Below are positions 8,876 to 18,262 of a stretch of 54,798 bases of DNA, one piece after another. Numbering within the stretch: the stretch's first letter is position 1; each line of letters starts with the position of its first letter. Under the pieces are notes generated by a model. That model saw only the letters and a program-made list of their open reading frames with translations, ran no database searches and had not been told where the DNA came from. The stretch is from positions 1 through 54,798 of the forward strand of contig JAFTDD010000001.1 in the NCBI GenBank assembly GCA_017454355.1, given 5' to 3'. A program made the position numbers and the translations under genes. The stretch comes from Muribaculaceae bacterium. Lineage in GTDB: Bacteria > Bacteroidota > Bacteroidia > Bacteroidales > Muribaculaceae.

Positions 8876-11698
8876 TTAATTCAGGCAAGATGCGAGGAAT
8901 GGAGCGGTGAGGCTGGCTGTGGATTTCGCAACCTGTTCCGGAGTGCCGGTCGCCACAACTCTGCCGCCGACACGACCACCCTCCGGACCCATGTCGATAA
9001 CATAATCCGCACTTTTGATCACATCCAAGTTGTGCTCAATAACAATAACTGTGTTGCCACGCGCGACAAGGCGCTCCAATACACTCAACAAAATTTTGAT
9101 GTCCTCAAAATGCAACCCTGTCGTCGGCTCGTCAAGGATATACACCGTACGCCCGGTGTCCCGCCGAGACAACTCCGAGGCCAACTTCACACGCTGACAT
9201 TCGCCACCACTCAGAGTGCTTGACGGCTGCCCCAGTTTGATATAGCCCAAACCCACATCCTGCAAAACCTTAATCTTGTTCAGAATGTGAGGTATCGCGC
9301 CGAAAAACTCAACAGCCTGATTAATAGTCATGTCAAGAACATCAGCGATTGACTTGCCCTTATATTTAACCTCCAATGTCTCACGGTTGTAGCGCTTCCC
9401 GCCACAGGCCTCGCACGGGACGAGCACATCCGGCAGGAAATTCATCTCGATGGTCTTGTAACCGTTGCCCTTACAAACCTCGCAACGCCCGTTACCCGTG
9501 TTGAACGAGAAACGTCCCGGCTTATAAGCGCGTATTTTAGACTCGGGGAGACCGACAAAAAGATTGCGGATATCGTTGAACACTCCCGTATAGGTTGCCG
9601 CATTCGAGCGGGGAGTGCGACCCAGCGGCGACTGGTCCACAGTCACAACCTTGTCGATATTCTCCAACCCCTCAACGCTGTCGTAGGGCAGCGGTGCCGT
9701 GAGCGATCGATAGAGGTGTTGGCTCAAGATGGGTTGCAGCGTGGCATTGATGAGCGTACTCTTGCCGCTGCCGCTGACACCCGTCACGCAGATGAGGGTT
9801 CCCAACGGGAAGGTGACGTCAACGCCTCGCAAGTTGTTGCCGCGACATCCACGCAGAGACAACGTCGCGCCGCTGCCTTGTCGCCGATTGCGCGGCACGT
9901 CAATCGCCTGCGTGCCGTTCAGGTAGTCAGCCGTCAGGGTGTGGGTGGCAAGCATCGCGTCCACCGTGCCCTGGAAGACGACATGTCCGCCACGCCTGCC
10001 GGCCTGCGGACCAATGTCGATGATATGGTCGGCGGCAAGCATCATGTCGCGGTCATGCTCCACGACAACCACCGTGTTGCCCTGGTCGCGCAAGTGTTTT
10101 AGAGAGTTGATAAGACGCTCGTTGTCACGCTGATGGAGACCGATGCTGGGCTCGTCGAGGATATATAGGACGTTGACCAGTTGCGAGCCAATCTGCGTGG
10201 CAAGGCGGATGCGCTGGCTCTCGCCGCCACTCAGTGTCGCGCTCGCGCGGTCCAGCGAGACGTAGTCCAAACCCACGTCGAGCATAAACTGCAATCGCGA
10301 CGAGATCTCCTTCACAATCTCGCGTGCCACTTCCCACCGCATGCCATCCAAGTGATTGTGAAGGTCATCAACCCACTGCTTGAGTTGAGCGATGTCCATT
10401 GCGGCAAGTTGAGCGATGTTTTGCCCTGCAATCAAGAAGTGCAGCGCCTCGCGGTTGAGACGCTGGCCGTGGCACTCGGGGCACGTCATGCGGGAGTAGA
10501 ACTGTGTGGCCCACTTCTGGGCCTGGCTGCCTGCATTCTCATCTTGTTGCATCTCGATATACTTGAGCACACCCTCAAACGTGTGGAAATAGTTCGTTGT
10601 GGAGAGGGTCTCGGTGTGAACCGCCAGCCGCTCGTCGGTGCCGTTCATAATGTCGTCGAGACATTCGTCGGATAGTTGGCTCAGCGGGGTGTCGAGCGAG
10701 AAACCATATTTCTCGCAGATGGCTTGAATCTGCCAGAAGATGAGTGCGTTCTTATATTTGCCTAACGGCACGATACCGCCGGCGCGGATGCTCACGTCCA
10801 TGTCGGGCATCACTTTGTCGCGATCGATGAGGTTGACGTATCCCAATCCTTTGCATCGCGGGCAGGCTCCGAGTGGCGAATTGAACGAGAAGTTGTGTGG
10901 CGCGGGCTCCAGATAACTCAAGCCGGTGTCGGGGTCCATGAGAGCCTTGCTATAGTAACCGAGTTCGTCACTATCGGCATCAAGGACGATGAGTTGGCCT
11001 CCGCCTTGCTCAAAGGCCCGCGTGGCCGTGTCTTGCAGGCGCTTGCGGTCTTTATCTTGAACTTTGAGGCGGTCAATGACCAGTTCAATGCTGTGATTGC
11101 GGTAGCGGTCGAGTTTCATGCCGAAGGTGATTTCCTGCAGTTGGCCGTCGACACGCACGTTGAGGTACCCCTTCTTGCGCAGTTGCTCAAAAAGGTCTTT
11201 ATAGTGTCCCTTGCGGTTTTTGACAAGCGGGGCGAGGATATACACTTTGTGGCCGGTATAGCGCGAGAGAACCATGTCGATGATTTTCTCGACCGTGTAT
11301 TTGACCATCGGCTTGCCGCTCAGGTAACTGACAGCCTCGCCGGCGCGAGCGTAGAGCAGGCGCAGGTAGTCATACACCTCGGTCGTTGTTCCAACCGTGC
11401 TGCGGGGGTTGCGGTTTGTCGTCTTTTGGGCAATGGAGATAACGGGACTCAACCCCGTGATGAGGTCTACGTCTGGGCGTTCGAGCACACCAAGCATGCC
11501 GCGGGCGTAGGCCGAGAACGTCTCGAGATAGCGCCGTTGACCTTCCGCAAAGATAGTGTCAAAAGCCAGCGAACTCTTGCCGCTGCCGCTCAAGCCGGTG
11601 ATGACGGTGAGGCTATAGTGAGGAATTTCAACGTCGATATTTTTGAGGTTGTGTACGCGGGCTCCCAGCACCGTCACGCTACCTTTTTCATAATTCAT
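8876..11698 (-). CDS. uvrA: Excinuclease ABC subunit A (second paralogue)
   Basis: A second complete UvrA, also 940 aa. Walker [10 protein letters not shown] is near residue 36, the first signature LSGGESQR near 498, the second Walker [10 protein letters not shown] near 650 and the second signature LSGGECQR near 835. Zinc-site cysteines are present: CPRCKGLG, CPECHGQR, CEVCKGNG and CEACGGKRY. Bacteroidota often carry more than one UvrA; which copy is the main repair protein cannot be decided here. The sequence is clearly diverged from the copy at 2693-5515, so it is an old paralogue and not a recent duplication. Its start codon lies inside an ATTCATAATTCACA-type repeat, so the first residues (MNYEKG) probably come from the repeat. 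Confidence 0.93.
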   Translation of the reverse strand: MNYEKGSVTVLGARVHNLKNIDVEIPHYSLTVITGLSGSGKSSLAFDTIFAEGQRRYLETFSAYARGMLGVLERPDVDLITGLSPVISIAQKTTNRNPRSTVGTTTEVYDYLRLLYARAGEAVSYLSGKPMVKYTVEKIIDMVLSRYTGHKVYILAPLVKNRKGHYKDLFEQLRKKGYLNVRVDGQLQEITFGMKLDRYRNHSIELVIDRLKVQDKDRKRLQDTATRAFEQGGGQLIVLDADSDELGYYSKALMDPDTGLSYLEPAPHNFSFNSPLGACPRCKGLGYVNLIDRDKVMPDMDVSIRAGGIVPLGKYKNALIFWQIQAICEKYGFSLDTPLSQLSDECLDDIMNGTDERLAVHTETLSTTNYFHTFEGVLKYIEMQQDENAGSQAQKWATQFYSRMTCPECHGQRLNREALHFLIAGQNIAQLAAMDIAQLKQWVDDLHNHLDGMRWEVAREIVKEISSRLQFMLDVGLDYVSLDRASATLSGGESQRIRLATQIGSQLVNVLYILDEPSIGLHQRDNERLINSLKHLRDQGNTVVVVEHDRDMMLAADHIIDIGPQAGRRGGHVVFQGTVDAMLATHTLTADYLNGTQAIDVPRNRRQGSGATLSLRGCRGNNLRGVDVTFPLGTLICVTGVSGSGKSTLINATLQPILSQHLYRSLTAPLPYDSVEGLENIDKVVTVDQSPLGRTPRSNAATYTGVFNDIRNLFVGLPESKIRAYKPGRFSFNTGNGRCEVCKGNGYKTIEMNFLPDVLVPCEACGGKRYNRETLEVKYKGKSIADVLDMTINQAVEFFGAIPHILNKIKVLQDVGLGYIKLGQPSSTLSGGECQRVKLASELSRRDTGRTVYILDEPTTGLHFEDIKILLSVLERLVARGNTVIVIEHNLDVIKSADYVIDMGPEGGRVGGRVVATGTPEQVAKSTASLTAPFLASCLN

Positions 11699-11872
11699 AA
11701 TTCACAATTCATAATTCACAATTCCCCTAAATTCCGCAACTCGAAAAATCTCTCACGTAAAATTCGTAAAATTTATCGTAAAATATCGTAAATAAATATT
11801 TTACGGGTTTTACGTGAAGTTTTACGAATTTTACGTGAAATATAATTTCCTGAGATTTACGTGAGGATATCA
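11699..11872. repeat. AT-rich repeats: AATTCACAATTCAT and ACGTAAA families
   Basis: 11699-11728 is a run of ATTCATAATTCACA-type units. 11749-11872 is an AT-rich array of TTTACG / CGTAAA words, with CTCACGTAAAATTCGTAAAA on one side and TTTACGTGAG on the other, so it can fold back on itself. The same words recur at 50825-50895 and 53285-53425. Confidence 0.75.
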
Positions 11873-11929
11873 AAGGTTGCGGATTTTAGGATTCACAATT
11901 ACCTCTCCATAAAGTGGAATAGGAGGGTG

Positions 11930-13345
11930 TCACTCGACAACGCCGCCGCCATCATCGCCGCCGCCGGTATCGGGCAAAGTGCCCTCCTCGTCGCCGTCGC
12001 TTGTGTAGGGGTTCTTCTTGTGGCGGATGATGTTGATATCGCCGCTGAGTTTGTATTTCTTCCCATCGCTGCCGGTTGCTTGGATAACGTAGTAGTAGAC
12101 ACCGGCTCCGACGAGTTTGCCGTGATAGGTGCCGTCCCACCCCTGCGAGGGGTCGGTGAACTCACACACTTTATTGCCCCACCGGTTGAAAATCCAGCAG
12201 TGGAAGTCGATAATCGAACTGTAAGATACTTTCCACACGTCGTTAGTTCCCTCGCTTGAGCCGGGCGAGAAGACGTTGGGGCAAAGCAACTCGCTCACGC
12301 CGATGTTGACGGTGAACACGTCGCTGATGGCCTCGCAGGTGCCGTCGCCGTTTGCGACCACATAGCGCAAATAGAAAGTTCCCGCCTCATTGAAGGTCTG
12401 GTCCACCTCGTCGGCGTTAATTCGTTGGTCAATAGTCTCAAACTCGGCGTCGGTCGAGAGTTGCCACTCGCGATAGACGACGGCATCGGTGGGATGGCCG
12501 GTGAAAACGATGTGTACCGGCGCGCTGCCGCCAAGCATCTCGCCACCCTCGCCTCCGGCGACTTGCCTCTCGTTGTCGTTCTCGCGGACGTCTTGCACGG
12601 CCGTGGCGCGGCAGTCAACGGTGCGTGTCACATAGGTGTTGTCGCTTTCCATAGTAATCGCCTCTCCCCATTGTTCCATAAAGCGGTCACCACTCAAGGT
12701 GAAAGTGGTGTTGCACAGTGGCGCCGGGACGACAATCTCGCTTTGCAGGCTCTCAAGGTTGCGCTCCACCGGAGCCTGTTGCCACTCGGTGGCGGTGCTG
12801 TCATTCACCCATTCGAGAGTGTTATAAGTTAACTTGAATTGGCGATCGAGCACGCGGCGCGCGCCGTTGATTGAGTAGTAGACAATCTCGGGCGCATCGC
12901 CGTCGATTATCAGGCGTGTAGTGCCGCAGTCGTCGGTGGCAGCGTTGTGGCTGATGCCATGCAACTTCATGCCGAATGTGCTGTAGTCTGTCACCCAAAC
13001 GTAGGTGGGCGTGGTGCCCTCGGTGATAATATAGCCGTGGTTGGGGGTGATGTTCGACAAGCGGGTCATGCGACCGGTGCGTGTCACGCCCTGAGTGTCT
13101 TGAACCGAAGCGCCGCCGCCGTCGCTAAAGTCTTGCCACGTGACGGTCGCCGTCGCGCTGGCGGCCGTATAGGTCATTGTCACGCCGTCAACGCCATCGA
13201 GCACGTAGATGTGGTGCAGACCGGTGGAGGCCTCGGGCGACACGTCGATAACCTCACGCGTGTTGCCGTTGAAGCCAATAGTGCCGGCCGAGGCGACAAC
13301 CGCGACTATAGCGGCCAATATTGTGAATAATCTTTTTGTTCCCAT
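11930..13345 (-). CDS. Secreted protein with type IX (CHU_C-like) C-terminal domain
   Basis: I place the start at MGTKRLFTILAAIVAVVASA (13345), which gives a clean signal peptide; an in-frame start at 13372 would add nine residues before it. The body contains beta-rich Ig-like segments. The C-terminal region, about residues 355-445, has CPNVFSPG, then WIFNRWGNKVCEF, QGWDGTYHGKLVGAGVYYY and a final strand. This is the gliding-motility-type (CHU_C, type B) domain that directs export by the type IX system. An Asp/Gly-rich tail of about 25 residues follows, which is unusual after this domain. The product should be outside the cell or on its surface; its ligand is unknown. Confidence 0.8.
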   Translation of the reverse strand: MGTKRLFTILAAIVAVVASAGTIGFNGNTREVIDVSPEASTGLHHIYVLDGVDGVTMTYTAASATATVTWQDFSDGGGASVQDTQGVTRTGRMTRLSNITPNHGYIITEGTTPTYVWVTDYSTFGMKLHGISHNAATDDCGTTRLIIDGDAPEIVYYSINGARRVLDRQFKLTYNTLEWVNDSTATEWQQAPVERNLESLQSEIVVPAPLCNTTFTLSGDRFMEQWGEAITMESDNTYVTRTVDCRATAVQDVRENDNERQVAGGEGGEMLGGSAPVHIVFTGHPTDAVVYREWQLSTDAEFETIDQRINADEVDQTFNEAGTFYLRYVVANGDGTCEAISDVFTVNIGVSELLCPNVFSPGSSEGTNDVWKVSYSSIIDFHCWIFNRWGNKVCEFTDPSQGWDGTYHGKLVGAGVYYYVIQATGSDGKKYKLSGDINIIRHKKNPYTSDGDEEGTLPDTGGGDDGGGVVE

Positions 13346-13390
13346 ATCAATAAATAACGAGCGGCCCCTCACTATTATTTTATCGGTAGG

Positions 13391-14377
13391 CTAATTGAGG
13401 GTCCAGCCTTGTGACAACGGGCGGCCGAGCAGGAAGTCGTGAGCCGTCATACGGCGTCCGCCGGCGCTCTGCAACTCGTCGACGCGAAGGTAACCGTCGC
13501 CGGTGGCGATAAACAGTTCGCGGTTGAAAACCATTGGCGAGCCGGGCCTGTGGAACTCTTCGGTGCCGGGTTGCCAGTCGCTATCCATGGGGCGTGTGAC
13601 AAAAATCTTGAGTTTCTGTGGCTCGCCGTCGCGTGGCACGAGCATTGTCCAAGCCGCCGGCACCGGCGAGAGGCCACGCACGAGGTTGTGAAGTTCGCGC
13701 GCCGGACGTGACCAGTCGATGCGGCATGTGTCGGCAAAAATCTTTGGTGCCGGCGTGGCAACTTCGCCCGCGGCAATCAATCTGTCTTGAGGGATTGTCT
13801 TCACGCTGCCGCGGGTGATTTGCCTGACGGTGTCGATGACCATGTCGGCACCCAGACGCATCAAGCGGTCATAGACTTGCCCGAGGTTGTCGTCGGGGCC
13901 GATGGGAACGCGTCGCTGGTCGATGATGTCGCCGGTGTCAATCTCATGTTGCAGGAAGAATGTTGTGACGCCGGTTTCAGTGTCGCCGTTGATGATGGCC
14001 CAGTTGATTGGCGCCGCGCCGCGATAGCGCGGCAGCAGCGACGCGTGCAGGTTGAAGGTGCCCAGGGGCGGCATGGCCCACACGGCCTCGGGCAGCATGC
14101 GGAAAGCGATAACGATATGCAGGTGGGCGTCCAGCGAGCGCAACTGTTCGATAAACGTCTCGTCCTTGAGACGCTCGGGTTGCAACAGCCGCAACCCATG
14201 CGCGAGAGCATATTGCTTGACCTCGCTCTGAATGAGATGATGCCCGCGCCGGCCGGGCTTGTCGGTGGCGGTGACAACGGCCACGATGTTATACCCCTCG
14301 TCAACAAGGCGCGAGAGGCTCTCGACAGCAAACTCGGGAGTGCCAAAAAACACTATTCTCAGGTCTTTCTTTTCCAT
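13391..14377 (-). CDS. fmt: Methionyl-tRNA formyltransferase
   Basis: Fmt formylates Met-tRNA(fMet) with 10-formyl-THF so that translation can initiate. The N-terminal domain shows FFGTPEFAVESL, the catalytic-loop motif SLLPRYRGAAPINWAI, and TGDIIDQ. The C-terminal OB-like domain includes PAPKIFADTCRIDW. I start at MEKKDLRIVFFGTPE (14377, 328 aa), the normal family start, and not 8 codons upstream. The -7 element TAATTTTG at 14406-14399 lies just ahead. It ends 45 nt before the type IX-exported protein. The divergent neighbour is the YIP1-like gene. Confidence 0.93.
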   Translation of the reverse strand: MEKKDLRIVFFGTPEFAVESLSRLVDEGYNIVAVVTATDKPGRRGHHLIQSEVKQYALAHGLRLLQPERLKDETFIEQLRSLDAHLHIVIAFRMLPEAVWAMPPLGTFNLHASLLPRYRGAAPINWAIINGDTETGVTTFFLQHEIDTGDIIDQRRVPIGPDDNLGQVYDRLMRLGADMVIDTVRQITRGSVKTIPQDRLIAAGEVATPAPKIFADTCRIDWSRPARELHNLVRGLSPVPAAWTMLVPRDGEPQKLKIFVTRPMDSDWQPGTEEFHRPGSPMVFNRELFIATGDGYLRVDELQSAGGRRMTAHDFLLGRPLSQGWTLN

Positions 14378-14421
14378 CGGTGATACATAAAATAATTGCA
14401 AAATTACAACATTTATTTCAT

Positions 14422-14454
14422 CTATCGACTAACGACTATCGACTAACGACTAAC
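14422..14454 (+). repeat. Heptamer repeat (CGACTAA/CGACTAT)
   Basis: About four units of a 7-nt word, in the same orientation relative to the downstream plus-strand gene as all other copies in the window. Here it lies upstream of the promoter of the YIP1-like gene and not in its leader. Confidence 0.8.
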
Positions 14455-14469
14455 AATTAATAAAATTTT

Positions 14470-14500
14470 TTTGCAGGGTCGAGCGTTTTTTGTAATTTTG
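14470..14500 (+). promoter_or_regulatory. Consensus promoter of the YIP1-like gene
   Basis: TTTG at 14470-14473, a 19-nt spacer and TAATTTTG at 14493-14500. Transcription should start near 14507, giving a leader of about 14 nt before the ATG at 14521. Confidence 0.8.
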
Positions 14501-14520
14501 CACTCCAATTTTTCGACACA

Positions 14521-15084
14521 ATGGGAATGATAAAGAACATAGCACACGTCATCGTCTCGCCACAAGACGGTTGGGAAACGGTGAACATGAGCGACTGCCG
14601 CACCCAAGACCTTCTCTCCAAGGCCTTCTACCCGTTATTGGGGGTGCTGGCACTATCGTCGTTTGTGCCGATGATAGCCTATGACCACACAATCACGCTG
14701 GCCCAGTCTCTCACGGGCGCGATGATTGCTTTTTTCTCTTATTTTGTGACCTATTTTGTGGCGGTGCAAGTGCTCGGGATGGCATTCCCCGAACTTGTTA
14801 ACACTAAGGTGGCCTCTGACCGTTTGAGCGACTATGTACTCTACAACCTGATTATCCTTGTGCTGGTGTCAATTGTGCGCAACATATTGCCCACTGATTT
14901 TATGCCGATTGCCATCATGGGGTTCCTTTATGTGCCGTGGGTCGCTTATCGCGGCACGGCCTATTTGGGCGCCAAGGGGCAGCGGGCTGTAAAAATAGCA
15001 ATCTTGGGCTCTGCTCTGATGCTGGGACTGCCGTTGTTCCTGTCCTATGTGATGACTTCTCAATTAATAATAAAAGAAGGTTGA
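14521..15084 (+). CDS. YIP1-family membrane protein
   Basis: 187 aa with about five hydrophobic segments, for example FYPLLGVLALSSFVPMIA, a long one near residues 70-90, LYNLIILVLVSIV, and ALMLGLPLFLSYVM. The N-terminus (MIKNIAHVIVSPQDGWETVN) is typical of Bacteroidetes YIP1-like proteins. It should be an inner-membrane protein of unknown function. It stands 41 nt upstream of smpB on the same strand; the gap carries an ACGAAA-type repeat that also precedes the DUF1232 gene. Confidence 0.8.
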   Translation: MGMIKNIAHVIVSPQDGWETVNMSDCRTQDLLSKAFYPLLGVLALSSFVPMIAYDHTITLAQSLTGAMIAFFSYFVTYFVAVQVLGMAFPELVNTKVASDRLSDYVLYNLIILVLVSIVRNILPTDFMPIAIMGFLYVPWVAYRGTAYLGAKGQRAVKIAILGSALMLGLPLFLSYVMTSQLIIKEG

Positions 15085-15125
15085 GAGGTTTAGAGGAAAC
15101 GTAAAACGAAAGACGAATAACGAAA

Positions 15126-15578
15126 ATGGCAACATCAAATATCAATATCAAGAATCGCCGCGCGACGTTTGACTACGAAATTCTGGAAACGTTCACGGCC
15201 GGCATAGTTCTCACCGGCACCGAGATCAAGTCGCTGCGGCAAGGTCGCGCGGGTCTGACCGACACTTACTGCTTGCCGGAAAACGGTGAATTATGGCTGA
15301 AAAATATGTACATTGCGGAGTATTCGTTCGGGTCATATAATAACCACGCGACACACCGCGACCGCAAATTGCTGTTGCAACGCAAAGAGTTGACGCGCAT
15401 TATCAAGGCTGTGCAGCAGGCCGGAGTGACTGTGGTGCCCCTGCGTGTGTTTATCAACGAGCGCGGCTATGCCAAGGTGGTGATTGCCATCGCCCGCGGC
15501 AAGAAGAGTTACGACAAACGACAGTCCCTCAAAGAGCGAGAAGACCGCCGTTCGATGGAACGTGCATTGAAAGGTTGA
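15126..15578 (+). CDS. smpB: SsrA-binding protein SmpB
   Basis: SmpB binds tmRNA and brings it to stalled ribosomes for trans-translation. The 150 aa fit the family. Visible hallmarks are [56 protein letters not shown] and the basic C-terminal tail KREDRR-like ([14 protein letters not shown]) that enters the mRNA channel. The tmRNA gene itself was not seen in this window. A mobile-looking repeat element begins immediately after the stop codon. Confidence 0.95.
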   Translation: MATSNINIKNRRATFDYEILETFTAGIVLTGTEIKSLRQGRAGLTDTYCLPENGELWLKNMYIAEYSFGSYNNHATHRDRKLLLQRKELTRIIKAVQQAGVTVVPLRVFINERGYAKVVIAIARGKKSYDKRQSLKEREDRRSMERALKG

Positions 15579-15592
15579 CCGTTTAGGGGTTT

Positions 15593-15720
15593 AGCGTTGA
15601 GAGGTTGAGCCTCGCGCTGGCGCGCTCGGGGATAATAGTTTTGTCACTGCTTGCGGCCAGGCCCTACATTTATTCCCATTTGCGAAGCAAATGGCTCAAC
15701 CTCTCAACGCTCAACCTCTC
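15593..15720. repeat. MITE-like element, copy 1
   Basis: About 128 bp bounded by inverted GAGAGGTTGAGCC / GGCTCAACCTCTC termini. Inside are CTCGCGCTGGCGCGCTCGGG, CCAGGCCCTACATTTATTCC and CATTTGCGAAGCAAATG. A close copy lies at 32017-32213 and half of one at 46378-46430. It has no coding capacity. Confidence 0.8.
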
Positions 15721-15721
15721 A

Positions 15722-15958
15722 TTAAGAGTCAAACTCGCCATAAACGTCCCAAACGGAATCGCGCTGCTCGGCCAATTGGTCGACAAATTCGCGATAGCCG
15801 TTGCGGGGACGGTAACTGTTAGCCTGACACCATTCCAGATAGGCATCATTCAACTCGGCGTCACGCTCGAGCATAACAGCAAACTCGCTGTCGAGTTCAG
15901 TGCCTGCTCCTAACCTATCATATAGTTCACGGAGCGTATCTTCAATATCGTTGTTCAT
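15722..15958 (-). CDS. Small acidic hypothetical protein, 78 aa
   Basis: Begins MNNDIEDTLRELYDRLGAG and ends VWDVYGEFDS. It is strongly acidic and mostly helical, without signal peptide or cysteine motif. A -7 element (TAATTTTG, 16000-15993 on the minus strand) sits 35 nt upstream, which supports a real gene. The C-terminal codons abut the MITE-like element. No family recognised. Confidence 0.6.
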   Translation of the reverse strand: MNNDIEDTLRELYDRLGAGTELDSEFAVMLERDAELNDAYLEWCQANSYRPRNGYREFVDQLAEQRDSVWDVYGEFDS

Positions 15959-16100
15959 GATTTTAGTCTTGATTGTTGTTTGGTTTACACGGCAAAATTA
16001 ACAAAAAAATTGATAATACAACACCTGTCGCGCCACATTACTACTTCTTCCAATAACATTGTAATATTTTTTTGCAATCATTAACATTTTTATGTGAAAA

Positions 16101-16177
16101 GTTGACCGTTGTAAAGAGTTGACCGTTGATCGAGGGTTCACTCCCCGGTCAACGGTCAACTTTTTACAACGGTCAAC
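16101..16177. repeat. Long inverted repeat of GTTGACC heptamers
   Basis: 16101-16129 and 16149-16177 are complementary over 29 bp with a single mismatch. They are made of GTTGACCGTTG words and enclose a 19-nt loop. It lies just after the end of the DUF4954 gene (minus) and could act as a transcription barrier; the same word family is inserted in prmC and surrounds the M3 peptidase start. Confidence 0.8.
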
Positions 16178-16182
16178 CTTTA

Positions 16183-18039
16183 TTACATGTAGAGGCGTTG
16201 GTTCTCGAAGTCAACCTCGTTCTCCAGTTTGCTCACAAAGTCGTCGAGGACTTCCTTGGCGACATCACCTTGAGCGTACTCCTTCTCGGCGTCTTCACGG
16301 ATGAGTTGAATCCACTTGCGCCGCGCGGCGATGTAGTCACCGTGGATGTGCTCAACAAATTCGTCGGTGAGGTGGTCGATGCCGTAGTAGTCGAGAATCA
16401 TGCGGTAACTCCACGCCCAACGCAGTTCGTTGTAGTCGTCGTTGATTTCGCGGAAGCGGGCGAGCACCTCGTCGACGCTCTTGAGCCGCTCGGCCTTGAT
16501 GTCGTCAATCAACCGCGTCAGTTCGCTCTTTGGCATCAGCAATCCGGCCAAGTCGGTCCAATCGCCGGTGCCGCGCGTCGTCTTTGGCGGCGCGGGGTTG
16601 TGGCGCTTGAGCACCGCTCCCATATAGATGCGCAGGGCGAGGTCATAGAACTCGATGCCTTTGCGCAGCAACGGAGCCTTGATAACATACTCGTGGTAGT
16701 TATATGTGCTCACGCGCTCGCCGCTGGCCTTACGCAGGCGTTCGAGAATTTTCTTGCCCTTGAGAACCTCACTGATGGTGAACGGGCTGAGCCAGTCGAA
16801 GTTGACAATGCTCTTGCGTGCGCCCTCGGGGCGCTTGTCGCGCTTGGGCCACTTGCGGATGTCGCGGTATAGTCCCACCGTGGCGAAGTTGCGGCCGGGC
16901 ACAAGATACATCGTGTCGCCGTAAGCAATCAGGTAGGAGAACGGCAGCGAGCGAGTGTCGGGATGGTACATCAGTTTACCGAACAGCACCGAGAACGCGC
17001 CGATATTGGCCGGCATGAGCAGATAGGCTCCGCTGGCTGTCTTGGCACCGCGCTCCAGAGTGCCGTAGTGCAGCGGACCCATCTTGTAGGCGTGGTTGCT
17101 GAAGTTGGTCGCCGACCCGGCGTTGTAGAACGAGAACATGCCGCCGATGAGCAATGTGCTCTTGTGATGGCTGACGCTGAACGGGCCGCAGAAGGCGGCG
17201 CATGCCTCGCCATTGCTCATGTAACTGTTGGCAAAGAACACACTGGCTTCGGCAGTGAAGCCTGTGGCCATTTCGCACGCCTCACCCACGTGGCAATTGC
17301 TCAACTTCACACTGCCGGTGATTTTTGAGCCACCGTTGACAATGGTGTTCTCGCAAATCACGCCAGTGCCGATGTGGATGGGGTTGGCAAGAGTGCTCGC
17401 GATGGTACATTCACTCAGTTTGGAGGCACCGCCAATGTTGCAGCCATCGCCGATGATAGCATTGGTGATTTGCCCGGTGTTGCCAATCTCAACATTGTTG
17501 CCGATGGTGGTGCACTTTGGACGTGTCTCGGCCACCTTGCGGTCGACCATGGCGTTGAGTTTTTCCATCAAGTCCTTGTCACTCTCGTTGTTGACCATCA
17601 GCGCCGCGAACTGGCTGTTGAGGTCGGTGAAGAGGCGCAGGTTGCCGTCGCCGGCCTCGTTGAGCACCGCAATCTTGCAGCCTTGACCGTAGGTGGCTTC
17701 GCCGCGGGTGTCGATCGTGCTCACGTTGCTGATGTGGCACCCGTCGCCGATGGTAACGTTGTTAATGTAGTTGCCGATGTTCTCAATCAGGCAGCCGTCG
17801 CCGATGGTGACGTTGCGCAGCGTGGCATTGTTGATGCCGCAGGACTTCACAAAGCCTTCGCTCACCTCGATGGTGCCGGCACTGCTGCCAAGGCGTGCCG
17901 TGCCATAAAACATGACACGATGCAGGCTATTGGCGTCAAAGCCGTCACCAACGGTGATGTCTTTCCAGTCCTGGGCAATGCAACCGTTGGCCTCGAGCGT
18001 GCGCACCTCGGCTTCAGTCAATTGTCTGTACTTTTTCAT
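16183..18039 (-). CDS. DUF4954 family left-handed beta-helix protein
   Basis: 618 aa. Residues from about 50 to 300 carry repeated hexapeptide-like turns (VTIGDGCLIENI, NNVTIGDGCHISNV, IGNNVEIGNTG, AIIGDGCNIGG), the signature of a left-handed parallel beta-helix as in sugar-nucleotide and acyl transferases. The C-terminal half is helical. The layout matches DUF4954 proteins of Bacteroidetes, whose reaction is not established; a role in carbohydrate or nucleotide-sugar handling is only inferred from the fold. No signal peptide. A -7 element TATCTTTG is at 18089-18082 on the minus strand. Confidence 0.8.
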   Translation of the reverse strand: MKKYRQLTEAEVRTLEANGCIAQDWKDITVGDGFDANSLHRVMFYGTARLGSSAGTIEVSEGFVKSCGINNATLRNVTIGDGCLIENIGNYINNVTIGDGCHISNVSTIDTRGEATYGQGCKIAVLNEAGDGNLRLFTDLNSQFAALMVNNESDKDLMEKLNAMVDRKVAETRPKCTTIGNNVEIGNTGQITNAIIGDGCNIGGASKLSECTIASTLANPIHIGTGVICENTIVNGGSKITGSVKLSNCHVGEACEMATGFTAEASVFFANSYMSNGEACAAFCGPFSVSHHKSTLLIGGMFSFYNAGSATNFSNHAYKMGPLHYGTLERGAKTASGAYLLMPANIGAFSVLFGKLMYHPDTRSLPFSYLIAYGDTMYLVPGRNFATVGLYRDIRKWPKRDKRPEGARKSIVNFDWLSPFTISEVLKGKKILERLRKASGERVSTYNYHEYVIKAPLLRKGIEFYDLALRIYMGAVLKRHNPAPPKTTRGTGDWTDLAGLLMPKSELTRLIDDIKAERLKSVDEVLARFREINDDYNELRWAWSYRMILDYYGIDHLTDEFVEHIHGDYIAARRKWIQLIREDAEKEYAQGDVAKEVLDDFVSKLENEVDFENQRLYM

Positions 18040-18169
18040 CGTTGGTAAATAAATTAGTAATTAATAAACACAAAAACGCGGCAAAGATACGGCTTTTTTT
18101 CGATATTTCTTTCATATTTCAACAAATTAATGCCTTTGTGGGCCTGATTAACATCTCTTCACAGAATTA

Positions 18170-18201
18170 TTTGCCGCATTGAAATATTTTCATTACCTTT
18201 G
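18170..18201 (+). promoter_or_regulatory. Consensus promoter of the nucleoside hydrolase fusion gene
   Basis: TTTG at 18170-18173, a 20-nt spacer, TACCTTTG at 18194-18201. The predicted transcript starts near 18208, so the heptamer repeat 18217-18253 is in its 5' leader. Confidence 0.75.
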
Positions 18202-18216
18202 CCACTGAAAGCATAT

Positions 18217-18253
18217 CTATCGACTATCGACTAACGACTAATAACTAACAACT
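18217..18253 (+). repeat. Heptamer repeat in the leader of the fusion gene
   Basis: CTATCGACTATCGACTAACG-type units ending 9 nt before the ATG at 18263. Same orientation relative to the gene as the other copies. Confidence 0.8.
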
Positions 18254-18262
18254 GTGAATACT

